Positions 45,321-53,802 of a stretch of 64,000 nucleotides of DNA are shown here, one piece after another (position 1 is the first letter of the stretch; each line of letters starts with the position of its first letter). The DNA is taken from the IMG/VR virus record IMGVR_UViG_3300050138_000621, positions 104,647 to 168,646 of that record, one strand, 5' to 3'. The position numbers and the translations under genes were made by a program. The notes beneath the pieces are model-generated. The model was not told where the DNA came from. It worked only from the letters and a program-made list of their open reading frames with translations, and did not search any database. This DNA comes from a virus.

Positions 45321-46514
45321 TTACCCCTGTTGCTTGCCGGGCTGACGCGAGGAGACGGGGAAGGAGTTGGCGCCGAACAGGGGTGACGCCTCGAAGCCCG
45401 AGATCATTCCCGCCAGCATATTCTTCCAGCCGGCGGCACCGTCAGCGTGCCGGATTTTGATCTTGCCGGCCATGGTCGATCCCACCGGCAATTTGATGTG
45501 GGCGCGGCCGGCCGTCGTACCGCCGCCGCGGTGGGCCGCGGTGCCGGCATGAAGGTTCTGGGGGTTTTGAGGCAGGACGTTGGACGGGACCGTGTTGGCG
45601 GGCGTGTCGGGGTGCGGCATCAGTCGCGGGTTGGACGCGGACACCTCGGCCTTTTGGGCGGGCGTGGCGGCGGCCTGATCCGGAGGGACGTCACTGGGAG
45701 CAGCCTCGGCGGTCTCGGGGCCGGCGCCGACCACCTCGCGGCCGAGCGCGATCAGGCCCTGGACCAGCGCCATGATGGAGGCGTAGACCTCGGGGGCGGC
45801 GTCCTGGAGCTGCTGGATCAGCGGCATCTGGTCGCGGACCGCCGTCAATGTCTGGGCTACCTGGGCTCGGACCTCGTCGAGGTGTGACTCCTCGCCGGCC
45901 TGGTCCTGCTCGTCCTGCTGGCCCTGGGCCTCGGCCATGTTGTGCATCTGGGCTTCGAGAGCGTGGATCTGCGAAACGGGGTCAACGGGCTGGGGGGCCT
46001 CGGGGAGCTGCACGTGCGGCTGCTTCTCGGGCGCCGGGGGCGGGACGGGCGCCGGGCCGGCGCCGCCCTGGACGTCGGCCTTGCCAAGATAGGCCTCGCC
46101 GATCTTGTCGGATTCGGCCTTGGGGACGGCTGCGTCGAGTTCCTTTTGCATCGCCTCGTCCCAGACCACGACCAAGCCATTGCCGCCGCGGAGCTTCCCG
46201 ACCATGAGGGCCTTGGAGGATTCCGACATTCTCATCCCGACACCGACGGTGCAGGTGGCGCCCACGACCTCGGCGTACTGCCGCTGGATCGTCTGAACCT
46301 CGGACAGGCTCTGGGCGGGGATGGCGATTGCCCCCTCGTCTCCGCCAACCTCGATGGTTTCGCCCCCACAGCGGAGGGCGAGGGAGGTCCATAGATCGTT
46401 CCCGGCCCTGATGGCAAAGTCGACCTGACGCACCTTGGCGACGTCGTCGGAGAGACGGGCGCGGCCTGCCTCTCTCCCGATATGGTCGCCGTCGAACGAA
46501 ACGTAGCAGATCAC
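45321..46514 (-). CDS. GGDEF/mCpol-like palm-domain protein fused to a virion-type C-terminus (397 aa)
   Basis: Residues 1-118 read as a nucleotide-cyclase palm: MICYVSFDGDHIG gives strand 1 with Asp8/Asp10, IEVGGDEGAIAIP gives the GGDE hairpin (57-60), CTVGVGMRM and GKLRGGNGLVVVWD match the last strands of GGDEF domains. The DGD..G start and the lack of the GGDEF guanine-binding residues are closer to Cas10/mCpol palms. A Pro-rich linker, coiled-coil helices (residues about 185-260) and a C-terminal SH3-like segment (HIKLPVGSTMAGKIKIRHADG) follow. The GTG start lies exactly 6 bases after CAATCAT. It may make a signalling nucleotide or have been recruited as a structural fold. Confidence 0.7.
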   Translation of the reverse strand: MICYVSFDGDHIGREAGRARLSDDVAKVRQVDFAIRAGNDLWTSLALRCGGETIEVGGDEGAIAIPAQSLSEVQTIQRQYAEVVGATCTVGVGMRMSESSKALMVGKLRGGNGLVVVWDEAMQKELDAAVPKAESDKIGEAYLGKADVQGGAGPAPVPPPAPEKQPHVQLPEAPQPVDPVSQIHALEAQMHNMAEAQGQQDEQDQAGEESHLDEVRAQVAQTLTAVRDQMPLIQQLQDAAPEVYASIMALVQGLIALGREVVGAGPETAEAAPSDVPPDQAAATPAQKAEVSASNPRLMPHPDTPANTVPSNVLPQNPQNLHAGTAAHRGGGTTAGRAHIKLPVGSTMAGKIKIRHADGAAGWKNMLAGMISGFEASPLFGANSFPVSSRQPGKQQG

Positions 46515-46520
46515 GCATCT

Positions 46521-46527
46521 ATGATTG
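46521..46527 (-). promoter_or_regulatory. Class B element CAATCAT
   Basis: Exactly 6 bases to the GTG at 46514, and the reason for choosing that start. Confidence 0.65.
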
Positions 46528-46605
46528 CATCCAAGAGCAACCAGAGCTATCCTTTTGGGGTGAGCCCCGTTCTGGGGCATCAAAACCCACAAGGACTGGT
46601 GAATT

Positions 46606-47007
46606 TTGAACCTGAAGAAGCGAGAGGCCGAACGACGACGGGACTTCATGAAGGAAATCATCCTCAAAGACCCCTTGCTGTCGGCGGCAAAATTGAACGA
46701 GTTCGCCAAAAAGGAGTTCGGCGGCATGCTCCGGACCTCCACCATTTATGAGCTAAAGGAGGGTCTGGGCTTCGACCGTCTCGGGAACCTCCGGGTACCC
46801 AACCAGGATCTGGCGCCGGTGGCGCGGGCCCGAAACACCGGCGAGACCAATAGAGGGGTCTTTCCTTTGCTCATTTCGCTCCCGGACACGGATCGGCCGG
46901 TGGAGATCGCCAACAAGCTGCTGCAGCGTTTGGAAGAGAACGGGATCGTGAATCTGAAGATTTCTGGCAGTGGCGCCACCTGGATCGTCGTAGAGCCAGC
47001 AGCCTAG
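46606..47007 (+). CDS. Putative small DNA-binding regulator (133 aa)
   Basis: TTG start preceded by AAGGA. The N-terminal half (LSAAKLNEFAKKEFGGMLRTSTIYELKEGLG) has the layout of a helix-turn-helix; the C-terminal half ends with a strand-rich piece (NLKISGSGATWIVVEP). The gene at 61064 shows the same two-part layout, and both lie on the plus strand among leftward virion genes. Regulatory role inferred. Confidence 0.5.
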   Translation: MNLKKREAERRRDFMKEIILKDPLLSAAKLNEFAKKEFGGMLRTSTIYELKEGLGFDRLGNLRVPNQDLAPVARARNTGETNRGVFPLLISLPDTDRPVEIANKLLQRLEENGIVNLKISGSGATWIVVEPAA

Positions 47008-47011
47008 ACCC

Positions 47012-47023
47012 CGTTCGCTATAG
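47012..47023 (+). promoter_or_regulatory. Class A promoter
   Basis: Six bases to the ATG at 47030. Confidence 0.85.
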
Positions 47024-47029
47024 ATCGGG

Positions 47030-47869
47030 ATGAGCAAATCCCCGATCATCATTCTCGCAGGCAACGCAGGCTCAGGCAAGGACACCGTCGGCTCCTACCT
47101 GGTCGAGAAGTATGGCGCCGTCACCGTGGCGCAGGCCGATCCCATGAAGCGCTTCGCGGCCGAGATCTTCGGCTTCAGCGAGGACCAGCTCTGGGGGCCA
47201 AGTTCGAGCCGCAACGCTCCGGATCCGCGGACCGTCTTCGAGCGACAGGCGATCAACGACCGGTTCCAGGTGTGGACGATGAGGGCGAACAGCCGCGAGC
47301 TGTTCGGGCAGGTCATCCCCAGGACCGTGAACGCCGGGGTCGCGATGCGACTCCTAAACTACTGGTTCGACCGCCTCTACAAGGAACTGGAGGCCGGGAA
47401 CCCGGTCCCGCCGCGGCTCATGCTGCAAACGTTCGGCACCGAGTGGGGCCGAGTCGTCTCACGCAACATGTGGAACGACTACGCGGCCGAAACCTGCCTA
47501 AAGCTCCTTGCTGGCGGGTTCCACTACTCCCGCACCGCGGGCCTCATCAAGGACGACAACCAACCGGGCTACGACTTCGCGGTTATCACCGACGGCCGCT
47601 TCCGCAACGAGGTCGTCCTCACCACGACGAAGGGCGGGGTCGCGCTCCGCATTGTCCGCGAGAACCCCGACAAGGCAGCGGTCGAGGTCGGTGGCGTCAA
47701 GGGCCACGCCAGCGAGCGCGAGCTGGATGGAATTCCTCCGCACTTCTTCACGGCCCTCGTCGACAACAGCGAGTCGCTCACCGACCTCTACGCGATCATC
47801 GACCACGCCATGAACCGTATCTACGACGTTCCGCGCTTCAACAAGCTCCGCGTCGCCCAGGGCTACTGA
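47030..47869 (+). CDS. Deoxynucleoside monophosphate kinase (279 aa)
   Basis: P-loop GNAGSGKDTVGSYL at residues 11-24, followed by ADPMKRFAAEIFGF, LMLQTFGTEWGR and ITDGRFRNEV. These are the blocks of phage dNMP kinases like T4 gp1, which phosphorylate dNMPs, including modified ones, for phage DNA synthesis. Longer than T4 gp1 (241). First gene of the plus-strand operon that continues through ligase and NAD genes. Confidence 0.85.
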   Translation: MSKSPIIILAGNAGSGKDTVGSYLVEKYGAVTVAQADPMKRFAAEIFGFSEDQLWGPSSSRNAPDPRTVFERQAINDRFQVWTMRANSRELFGQVIPRTVNAGVAMRLLNYWFDRLYKELEAGNPVPPRLMLQTFGTEWGRVVSRNMWNDYAAETCLKLLAGGFHYSRTAGLIKDDNQPGYDFAVITDGRFRNEVVLTTTKGGVALRIVRENPDKAAVEVGGVKGHASERELDGIPPHFFTALVDNSESLTDLYAIIDHAMNRIYDVPRFNKLRVAQGY

Positions 47870-47961
47870 TGAAAGCCCTCGTCGGGATCCTGGTAGCCCT
47901 CGTTCTACTTGCAGTGGTCCTTGTCGTGCTGGACGGGGGCTTCAAAGGCCGTTCGCTATAG
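47869..47961 (+). CDS. Single-helix membrane peptide (30 aa)
   Basis: MKALVGILVALVLLAVVLVV then a short polar tail. ATG overlaps the kinase stop (TGATG). Its stop is the TAG of the next class A promoter. Function unknown. Confidence 0.5.
   Translation: MKALVGILVALVLLAVVLVVLDGGFKGRSL
47950..47961 (+). promoter_or_regulatory. Class A promoter
   Basis: Five bases to the GTG at 47967 and 8 to the ATG at 47970, so the start of the ligase gene is ambiguous. Confidence 0.8.
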
Positions 47962-47966
47962 GCAAG

Positions 47967-49127
47967 GTGATGAAAACGCCTCCGATCCTTTTCAAGAAAT
48001 CATCCACCGGCGCCATCCAGCAGTGGCGCATCTGGGTCGAGGGCTCGACCATCGTCACCGAGCACGGGCAGGTCGGAGGTGCGCTGCAGGTCGGGCGCGA
48101 CACCGTCAAAGAGGGGAGGAACGCGGGCAAAAAGAACGCGACCACCGCCGAGCAGCAAGCGGAAGCCGAGGCCCTCGCGAAGTGGACCAAGAAGCAGGCG
48201 CGAGAGCGCTACGTCATCGAGCTGGAGCGGGCACAGGCCGGCGAGACCGACGCGAAGGGCGGCATCGCCCCGATGCTCGCGCAGACCTACCAGGACATCC
48301 ACCCGAAGAACCGCCGCTGGCCCTATCACGGGCAACGCAAGTTCAACGGCGTCCGCCTCGTCGTGGAGATTCAGGACGGCGCGGTGTCGCTCTGGAGCCG
48401 CCGGCAGATGCCGTATCCCGGCGTGCCACACATCCAGGCCGCTTACGAGAAGGCCTTCGCTGGCGTCCCCGGCTACTTTCGGTTCGACGGCGAGATGTAT
48501 CGCCATGGCTGGTCGCTGCAGCGGATCTCCGGCTACGCCCGCAAGGAAAAGACGAAGCCGGGATTCGAGCAGCTCGGGCACTTCGTCTACGACATGCCCG
48601 ACGGTCCGAGCGGTGGCATCGAGCGGCCGTGGCACGTCCGGAAGCTCGATCTGGAGCGCGAGTTCGCGGGGCGGCTGGCGGGGATCTCGTGCATCCACCC
48701 GGTGGAGACGTTCCTCATCGAAAACGAGGAGCAGCTCCTAGCCTACCACGACCTCTGGGTCAAAGAGGGCTACGAGGGCGTCATCCTGCGCGGCATCGAC
48801 GGGGGCTACGCCGCCGGCAAGCGGGCGGTCTGGCTCATCAAGTTCAAGCTCTGGAAGGACCTGGAGTTCAAGATCGTTGCAGTCAACGAGGGGCGGGGCA
48901 AATTCGAGGGCCTTGCGATGTTCACTTGCCGGACACTCGAAGGTCGAGATCCGGGGGCACCGCTGGAGTTCGACTGCTGCGCGCCAGGAACCTTCGAGGA
49001 CCGGGCCGAGTACCTACGCCGAGGCGCCGATCTGATCGGCAAGCAATTCACCGTCAAGTTCTTCGAGTGGACCGAGACAAACCGACCGGAGTTCCCGATC
49101 GGCATGGCGGTTCGGGACTACGAATAA
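47967..49127 (+). CDS. ATP-dependent DNA ligase with N-terminal WGR domain (386 aa)
   Basis: Residues 1-75 resemble a WGR domain (QQWRIWVEGSTIVTEHGQVGG), a DNA-end and PARP-associated module. The ligase core shows motif I HGQRKFNGVR with Lys125 as the AMP-accepting residue, motif III FRFDGEMYRHG, motif IV EGVILRG and motif V WLIKFKLW; a small OB-type domain ends the protein. Motif I has Asn where Asp is usual (KxDG). The ligase would seal nicks in phage DNA. GTG at 47967 or ATG at 47970. Confidence 0.85.
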   Translation: MMKTPPILFKKSSTGAIQQWRIWVEGSTIVTEHGQVGGALQVGRDTVKEGRNAGKKNATTAEQQAEAEALAKWTKKQARERYVIELERAQAGETDAKGGIAPMLAQTYQDIHPKNRRWPYHGQRKFNGVRLVVEIQDGAVSLWSRRQMPYPGVPHIQAAYEKAFAGVPGYFRFDGEMYRHGWSLQRISGYARKEKTKPGFEQLGHFVYDMPDGPSGGIERPWHVRKLDLEREFAGRLAGISCIHPVETFLIENEEQLLAYHDLWVKEGYEGVILRGIDGGYAAGKRAVWLIKFKLWKDLEFKIVAVNEGRGKFEGLAMFTCRTLEGRDPGAPLEFDCCAPGTFEDRAEYLRRGADLIGKQFTVKFFEWTETNRPEFPIGMAVRDYE

Positions 49128-49141
49128 ACGAAAGGACCACC

Positions 49142-49585
49142 ATGAGCTTCACCTACGAGTATCCCCGGCGCGCCGTGGCCGTCGACATTCTGGCTTTCGA
49201 CAACTCCGGCCCGTCCAACAACCGGAGCATCCTCCTCATCAAGCGCGGGCACGAGCCATACAAAGGCCTCTGGGCGATCCCCGGCGGCCACCTGGATCCC
49301 AAAGAGGACCTCGTGGTTGCGGCGGTCCGCGAATTCGGCGAGGAGACCGGCATCAAAGTCACGGCGGACGATCTCCACCAACTCGGCGCCTACGGCACGC
49401 CTGGACGAGACCCGCGCGGCGACAACGTCTCCGTCGCCTTCGTCTGCAACCTCGGCTACAAGGTCATGCCGCACGCTGGCGACGATGCCACCGAGGCGCA
49501 GTGGTTCTCGGTCACCGCGCTACCTCAACTCGCATTCGATCACGCCAAGGTCGTCGACGACGCGCTCAAGGACCGGCGGTACTAG
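49142..49585 (+). CDS. Nudix hydrolase (147 aa)
   Basis: Intact Nudix box at residues 49-71 (GHLDPKE, REFGEETG). The flanks (VDILAFDNSG, IPGGHLDPKED, LGAYGTPGRDPRGDNVSVAFV) resemble the ADP-ribose or 8-oxo-dGTP type. An AAAGGA site precedes the ATG. Its place beside NAD-synthesis genes suggests ADP-ribose or a related nucleotide as substrate, but this is inference. Confidence 0.85.
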   Translation: MSFTYEYPRRAVAVDILAFDNSGPSNNRSILLIKRGHEPYKGLWAIPGGHLDPKEDLVVAAVREFGEETGIKVTADDLHQLGAYGTPGRDPRGDNVSVAFVCNLGYKVMPHAGDDATEAQWFSVTALPQLAFDHAKVVDDALKDRRY

Positions 49586-49587
49586 CC

Positions 49588-50265
49588 GTGCCCTTCGCCG
49601 ACCTGGCCTTCGCCTGCATCCTTCAAGTGCTCGGCGGCGGCCGGGTCGACGCTAAGTGCGAAACGCCCTACCTACAAACGATCGCTGGCACTGTTGGTGC
49701 CGCAGCCAAGGACTTCGACGTCGATCCCGAGATCATCGTCGCCGTCATGCACCGCGAATCAAAGTTCCGACAATACACCGTAGGTCCGTTCCACGAACTG
49801 GGCTTGATGCAGGTCAAGCGAAATGGCGCCATCCAAGGCGACTGGCGCAAGCTCTCTGATCACGACCTCTCCGACATCACGCTCAATATCTACTTGGGTA
49901 CGGCCTATCTGTCGAAGTGGAGCCACCGCTGCAAGGCCCCTGTCCGTTATCTGACCCCGTACAACGGAGGAAGCTGTGTGCCGTCTGACTACAGCAGGTC
50001 TGTGTTGAAGGATCTTCATGCGGCAAAGAGGGCGTTCGCTATAGACCGAGCAACACATGGACTACGTCGAGCCGTACGGAAACCCGATTCTCACCACCGA
50101 CTCGTACAAGCCGAGTCACTACGACCAGCTTCCGAGCGACGTCGAGAACCTGCATGCGTACCTGGAGGCCCGCGTTGGTGCCCGGTACAGCCACACCATG
50201 AACTTCGGGTTGCAGTATATCCTCAACCACTACTTCGACCGCTCCGACTGCCCAATCACGTCTGA
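49588..50265 (+). CDS. Lytic transglycosylase, SLT type, with read-through tail
   Basis: SLT fold: catalytic Glu in MHRESKFRQ, then GLMQVKRNGA, NIYLGTAYLSKW and YLTPYNGGSC. It cleaves the peptidoglycan glycan strand, for entry or lysis. The GTG start overlaps nothing. The recognisable domain ends near residue 145; no stop occurs before the class A promoter, and the frame runs 209 bases into the NAMPT gene in another frame. The tail (RAFAIDRATHG and beyond) is unlikely to be functional. Confidence 0.8.
   Translation: MPFADLAFACILQVLGGGRVDAKCETPYLQTIAGTVGAAAKDFDVDPEIIVAVMHRESKFRQYTVGPFHELGLMQVKRNGAIQGDWRKLSDHDLSDITLNIYLGTAYLSKWSHRCKAPVRYLTPYNGGSCVPSDYSRSVLKDLHAAKRAFAIDRATHGLRRAVRKPDSHHRLVQAESLRPASERRREPACVPGGPRWCPVQPHHELRVAVYPQPLLRPLRLPNHV
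50033..50044 (+). promoter_or_regulatory. Class A promoter
   Basis: Twelve bases to the ATG at 50057, an unusual spacing. Drives NAMPT. Confidence 0.75.
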
Positions 50266-51574
50266 CGACGTCAAGATTGCCGGCGAGTTCTGGAAGCTCC
50301 ACGGCGAGCCGTTCAATCACGCCGGCTGGATGAGGATTGTGGACGAGCACGGCGGCCGGCTGCCGCTGACGATCCGGGCACCGAAGGAAGGTCTGCTGAT
50401 CCCCATTGACATGCCACTGCTCACCTGCACCCTCACCAAGGACGACCCCCAGCTCGCTTGGTTGGTGACCTATGTCGAGATGATGCTGATGCGGCTTTGG
50501 TATCCGATGTCGGTCGCCACGAAGTCCTTCTTCTGCAAGGACGTCATCCGGCGCCATCTCATCAAATCGGCCCAGGACCCCGAAGCCGAGCTTCCGTTCA
50601 AGCTCCACGACTTCGGCGGTCGCGGCGCGACCTCGGACGAGAGCGCGGGCGTGGGCGCCATGGCCCACCTCATCAATTTCCTCGGCACCGACACCGTCGA
50701 AGGGATCATGCTGGGGAACGTCCACTACCCGGCGCACGGCGCGCTGGAGGACAGCTTTCGCATGCTGGGCTTCTCGATCCCGGCCATGGAGCACTCGACG
50801 GTCATCGCCTGGGGCAAGGGCGGCGAGGTCGAGAGCCTCCGCAACATGCTCCGCAAGAACAAGGAGAAGGGCTTCAGGATCATCGCCTGCATCAGCGACA
50901 CCTACGACTTCCTCAACTGCGTCGAGAACATCTGGTGCGGTGAGCTGCTCGAAGAGGTGAAGGCGTCAGGCATGACGGTGGTCGTACGTCCGGACTCAGG
51001 CGACGCCGTCGAGACCAACCGGGAGGCGCTCAAGATCTTCGCCCGCAAGCTCAATCGGGAGATGACCTTCAACTCGAAAGGCTTCGCGGTCATCCCGAGG
51101 TACTACCGCCTGATTCAGGGCGACGGCAACGACGACGAGCGGGACATAGACCGCGTCTACACCGGCATCGAGACGGCCGGCTTCTCCTCGACCAACGTCG
51201 GCTTCGGAATGGGCGGCGGCCTGCACCAGAAGCTGGACCGCGACATGCAGCGCTTCGCCTACAAGGTGTCGGCAGCCAAACGCTCGGGCCGGTGGATCGA
51301 GACGCGCAAGATACCGAAGACAGATCCGACGAAGGCAAGCAAAGGTGGGCGCGTGGCGCTGGCGCAGACGAAGGGCCGGCGCCAGGAGTTCGTCACCGTC
51401 AACCTCGACAAGCTCGACTTCAACGAAAAGTACGGGCACTGGGACAACGAGATCGAGGGGTACGTCACCCTCCCGATGGAGGACTACCTCAGAGACGGCG
51501 ACGTCGTATGCGGCGAGGCCTTCGAGGACGTACGGGCGCGGGCAGGCGAGCAGCGTCTGCCGGAGGTGCTCTAG
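50057..51574 (+). CDS. nadV: Nicotinamide phosphoribosyltransferase (NAMPT/NadV)
   Basis: Joins nicotinamide and PRPP to give NMN. Signatures: NPILTTDSYKPSHY at the N-terminus, LHDFGGRGATSDESAGVG, PAMEHSTVIAWGKGGE, TVVVRPDSGD and FSSTNVGFGMGGGL, all typical of NAMPT. About 505 residues, close to the human enzyme (491). It overlaps the fused NMN adenylyltransferase gene by two bases, so the two steps to NAD+ are co-expressed. Confidence 0.95.
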   Translation: MDYVEPYGNPILTTDSYKPSHYDQLPSDVENLHAYLEARVGARYSHTMNFGLQYILNHYFDRSDCPITSDDVKIAGEFWKLHGEPFNHAGWMRIVDEHGGRLPLTIRAPKEGLLIPIDMPLLTCTLTKDDPQLAWLVTYVEMMLMRLWYPMSVATKSFFCKDVIRRHLIKSAQDPEAELPFKLHDFGGRGATSDESAGVGAMAHLINFLGTDTVEGIMLGNVHYPAHGALEDSFRMLGFSIPAMEHSTVIAWGKGGEVESLRNMLRKNKEKGFRIIACISDTYDFLNCVENIWCGELLEEVKASGMTVVVRPDSGDAVETNREALKIFARKLNREMTFNSKGFAVIPRYYRLIQGDGNDDERDIDRVYTGIETAGFSSTNVGFGMGGGLHQKLDRDMQRFAYKVSAAKRSGRWIETRKIPKTDPTKASKGGRVALAQTKGRRQEFVTVNLDKLDFNEKYGHWDNEIEGYVTLPMEDYLRDGDVVCGEAFEDVRARAGEQRLPEVL

Positions 51575-52716
51575 TGGGACCGCGGATGGCTCGCGAGTCC
51601 TTCATCGGCCAGCGCCTCTACTTCGTGACGGCAGGCGCCGGCAGCCGCTTCCAGGACTGCCTCTGGATGGTACCAGGCGCCAGCGGGTTCCTGGTCGGCG
51701 CCGCCTTCCCGTACGCGAAGGACGACATCGACGAGTTCCTCGGGTTCAAGGTCGAGAAGTACTGCGGCCGTGAACAGGCCCTCAATCTCGCGATGGAGGC
51801 CTACATGCGGGCGCGGCGCGCGCCCAGCGGCGAGGCCATCGGGCTGGCAGTGACGGCCGCCGTCGCCAGTGTTGACGGACCGCCCCGCCGAGGCGATCAC
51901 CGAGTCTTCGTTGCGGTCATCAGCGAAACCGGCGGCTACGTGCTCTCGAAGACCCTCGAAAAGAACCCGGGCTTCGGGCGCCCTCAGCGCCAGGAAGACA
52001 ACGAGGCCGCGGGCCTGGCAGCGGAGGACTTGCTGCGGATCGCCCTCGGCGAGTGGACATTCGAGGATGCGGTCGAAGCCAATTACAGGCACCCAAACAG
52101 TACAACGATCGAGCGCGTCAAGGAGGCCGAGCTTCTGGGGCTCTTCTTCAAACACCCGTTCTTTGGCCAGGGCGGAGGGCGCGGAGCGCAGGCGCCAGCC
52201 ACCATGGAGGTCTTCTACCCGGGTACCTTCAACCCGATCCACGATGGCCACCGGCACATCGTTCACAACGTCGGCACGAGCGACGCCTGCTACGTGGTGA
52301 ACGTCGATAGCGTCCACAAGCCGGCAATGTCCATCATCCAGATCCTGGACACCGCGGCCCAGTTCCGCACCGAGCGCCTGGAGTGGAGGAACGGATCTGT
52401 GCTCTTCACCCACGGCGAGGCGCTGTTCGTCGACAAGTTCGAAAAGCGCCCGGAGAAGACCTTTGTCGTCGGCGTGGACACCTTCGAGCGGATGCTGGAC
52501 CCGAAGTGGGGAGTGAACCCAGTCGAGGTCATGGAGACGATCTGCGACAACAACATCACCTTGTTCGTTTGCGACCGGATCGTCGACGGAGTCCGGAAGA
52601 GCGCCATGGAGGCCATCGAGCGGCTGAACCCGTCAGACCGCAAGTACAATTTCATTCAAGCCCTCGACATCGAGCCTCGCGCTCTGTCGTCGAGCGCGAT
52701 CCGGGCCAGGACCTAG
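51573..52716 (+). CDS. CinA-like domain fused to NMN adenylyltransferase (380 aa)
   Basis: Residues about 10-165 resemble the CinA/PncC fold as found in plant and bacterial nucleotidylyltransferase fusions (MVPGASGFLVGAAFPYAKD, IGLAVTAAV then RRGDHRVFVAV, NEAAGLAAEDLLRIAL). The SCTGG motif of active NMN deamidases is replaced by AGAGS. The second part is an adenylyltransferase: FYPGTFNPIHDGHRHI with HxGH, and RALSSSAIRAR near the end. It would make NAD+ from NMN and ATP. GTG start overlapping the NAMPT stop. Confidence 0.85.
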
Positions 52717-53138
52717 TCCTTCTTCTCTTCGGTCTCTTCTTTGTGCTCGGGGAGCGCGAAAGCGTCTCCCCGATGTGCTTTGAACTTGTAGACCTCGGCC
52801 GGGGTGTGTTTCGCCTTGCTGGCAACCTCCGGCGGCGGGTTCATGACGTCGTCGTGGCCGAGGGCCTTCAGGGCGACACCGTACATGGCCGCGTGCTTCT
52901 TCGCGTCATCGCTGGCGCCGGCGGCGTGGGCCGCGGTGAGGCCGACGAGGTGGTGGGCGGCAGCCTCCGAGAGCTGGTCGTGGCGATAGTCAGAGTGAGC
53001 CCTCGCCTCGGCCTCGTGGCGGGGCATCTTGTGGCCGAACTCTCCGATCGCAGCGTCTTGCTCCAGGCGGTCAACGTGATCGGCGTCAACGATCGGGTAT
53101 TTTCCGAGCCAAAGAGGGCATTTTTCGAGAATTGACAT
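52713..53138 (-). CDS. Hypothetical virion-cluster protein (141 aa)
   Basis: Begins MSILEKCPLWLGKYPIVDAD and is rich in His, Ala and Glu (HEAEARAHSDYRHDQL). Helical; the C-terminus is highly charged. Convergent with the NMNAT gene by 4 bases. Likely a minor head or neck protein by position. Confidence 0.6.
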   Translation of the reverse strand: MSILEKCPLWLGKYPIVDADHVDRLEQDAAIGEFGHKMPRHEAEARAHSDYRHDQLSEAAAHHLVGLTAAHAAGASDDAKKHAAMYGVALKALGHDDVMNPPPEVASKAKHTPAEVYKFKAHRGDAFALPEHKEETEEKKD

Positions 53139-53795
53139 TTAAGCAGCCTCCCTGGCGCCTTTTGCAAGATTCTGGAACGCCCACAGCGGCTGAAGGTTTG
53201 TGTAGCTACAGGCCCGCAGAAGCTGCTCTCTATCGCTTAGATCGAACGACTTCAGGGGTTTTCTGTGATCGATGTGCCACCCCGTAGGTGACCAGTTGTC
53301 CCACGTCATAACCTCCCCGGTCTCAGGGTGCGGGTAGAACTTGGCTTCGAGCCAAGCCTTCAACTCAGGAATCGTGCAGCCAAGGTCGCGGACAGCAGAG
53401 CCAGATTTATTACCTTGCCTGATTGCAACCCCCAACCTCTCACGGAGCGCACAGGCCAGCCTGAACGCGGGGTCTGACGCCCTGCGGGTCCTACAGTAAT
53501 CTGCGTGATACTGAGGATTCGCAACTCGTCGCGCCTTTGCGGCTGCCACGAGGCGCTCCTGATTGTCAAGATAGTAGAGCCGCTTTTGCTCAGAGCGGGG
53601 TTCCGCATTCTTTTCACGCCAAATGGCGTGGTACTCGTTGAGGGCCGATAAGTTAGCCGCACGATACGCCCTTTGGTACGTACTTGTGCACAGTTGACAC
53701 CAGGTCCCTGGACGACGACGACCGTGTGAGGTCACATTCGGGAAGCCCCCTTCAGGGGAACCCAATCCGCACTTTGTGCACACCTTCATGGCCAC
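53139..53795 (-). CDS. HNH homing endonuclease, GSAVRDLGCT family (218 aa)
   Basis: CTKC and CQLC zinc pair, then GSAVRDLGCTIPELKAWLE, FYPHPETGEVMTWDNW, HNH core GWHIDHRKPLKSF and SYTNLQPLW. The GTG at 53795 lies exactly 7 bases after a class A promoter; the ATG six bases further in is the alternative. Its stop touches the next gene. Confidence 0.9.
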   Translation of the reverse strand: MAMKVCTKCGLGSPEGGFPNVTSHGRRRPGTWCQLCTSTYQRAYRAANLSALNEYHAIWREKNAEPRSEQKRLYYLDNQERLVAAAKARRVANPQYHADYCRTRRASDPAFRLACALRERLGVAIRQGNKSGSAVRDLGCTIPELKAWLEAKFYPHPETGEVMTWDNWSPTGWHIDHRKPLKSFDLSDREQLLRACSYTNLQPLWAFQNLAKGAREAA

Positions 53796-53802
53796 GATCT
53801 AC

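Noticed and set aside
46482-46751. Plus-strand frame with GTG 6 bases after TATCCT
   Set aside because: The product is Arg/His-rich shadow sequence; the overlapping TTG-started frame at 46606 gives a coherent helix-turn-helix protein.
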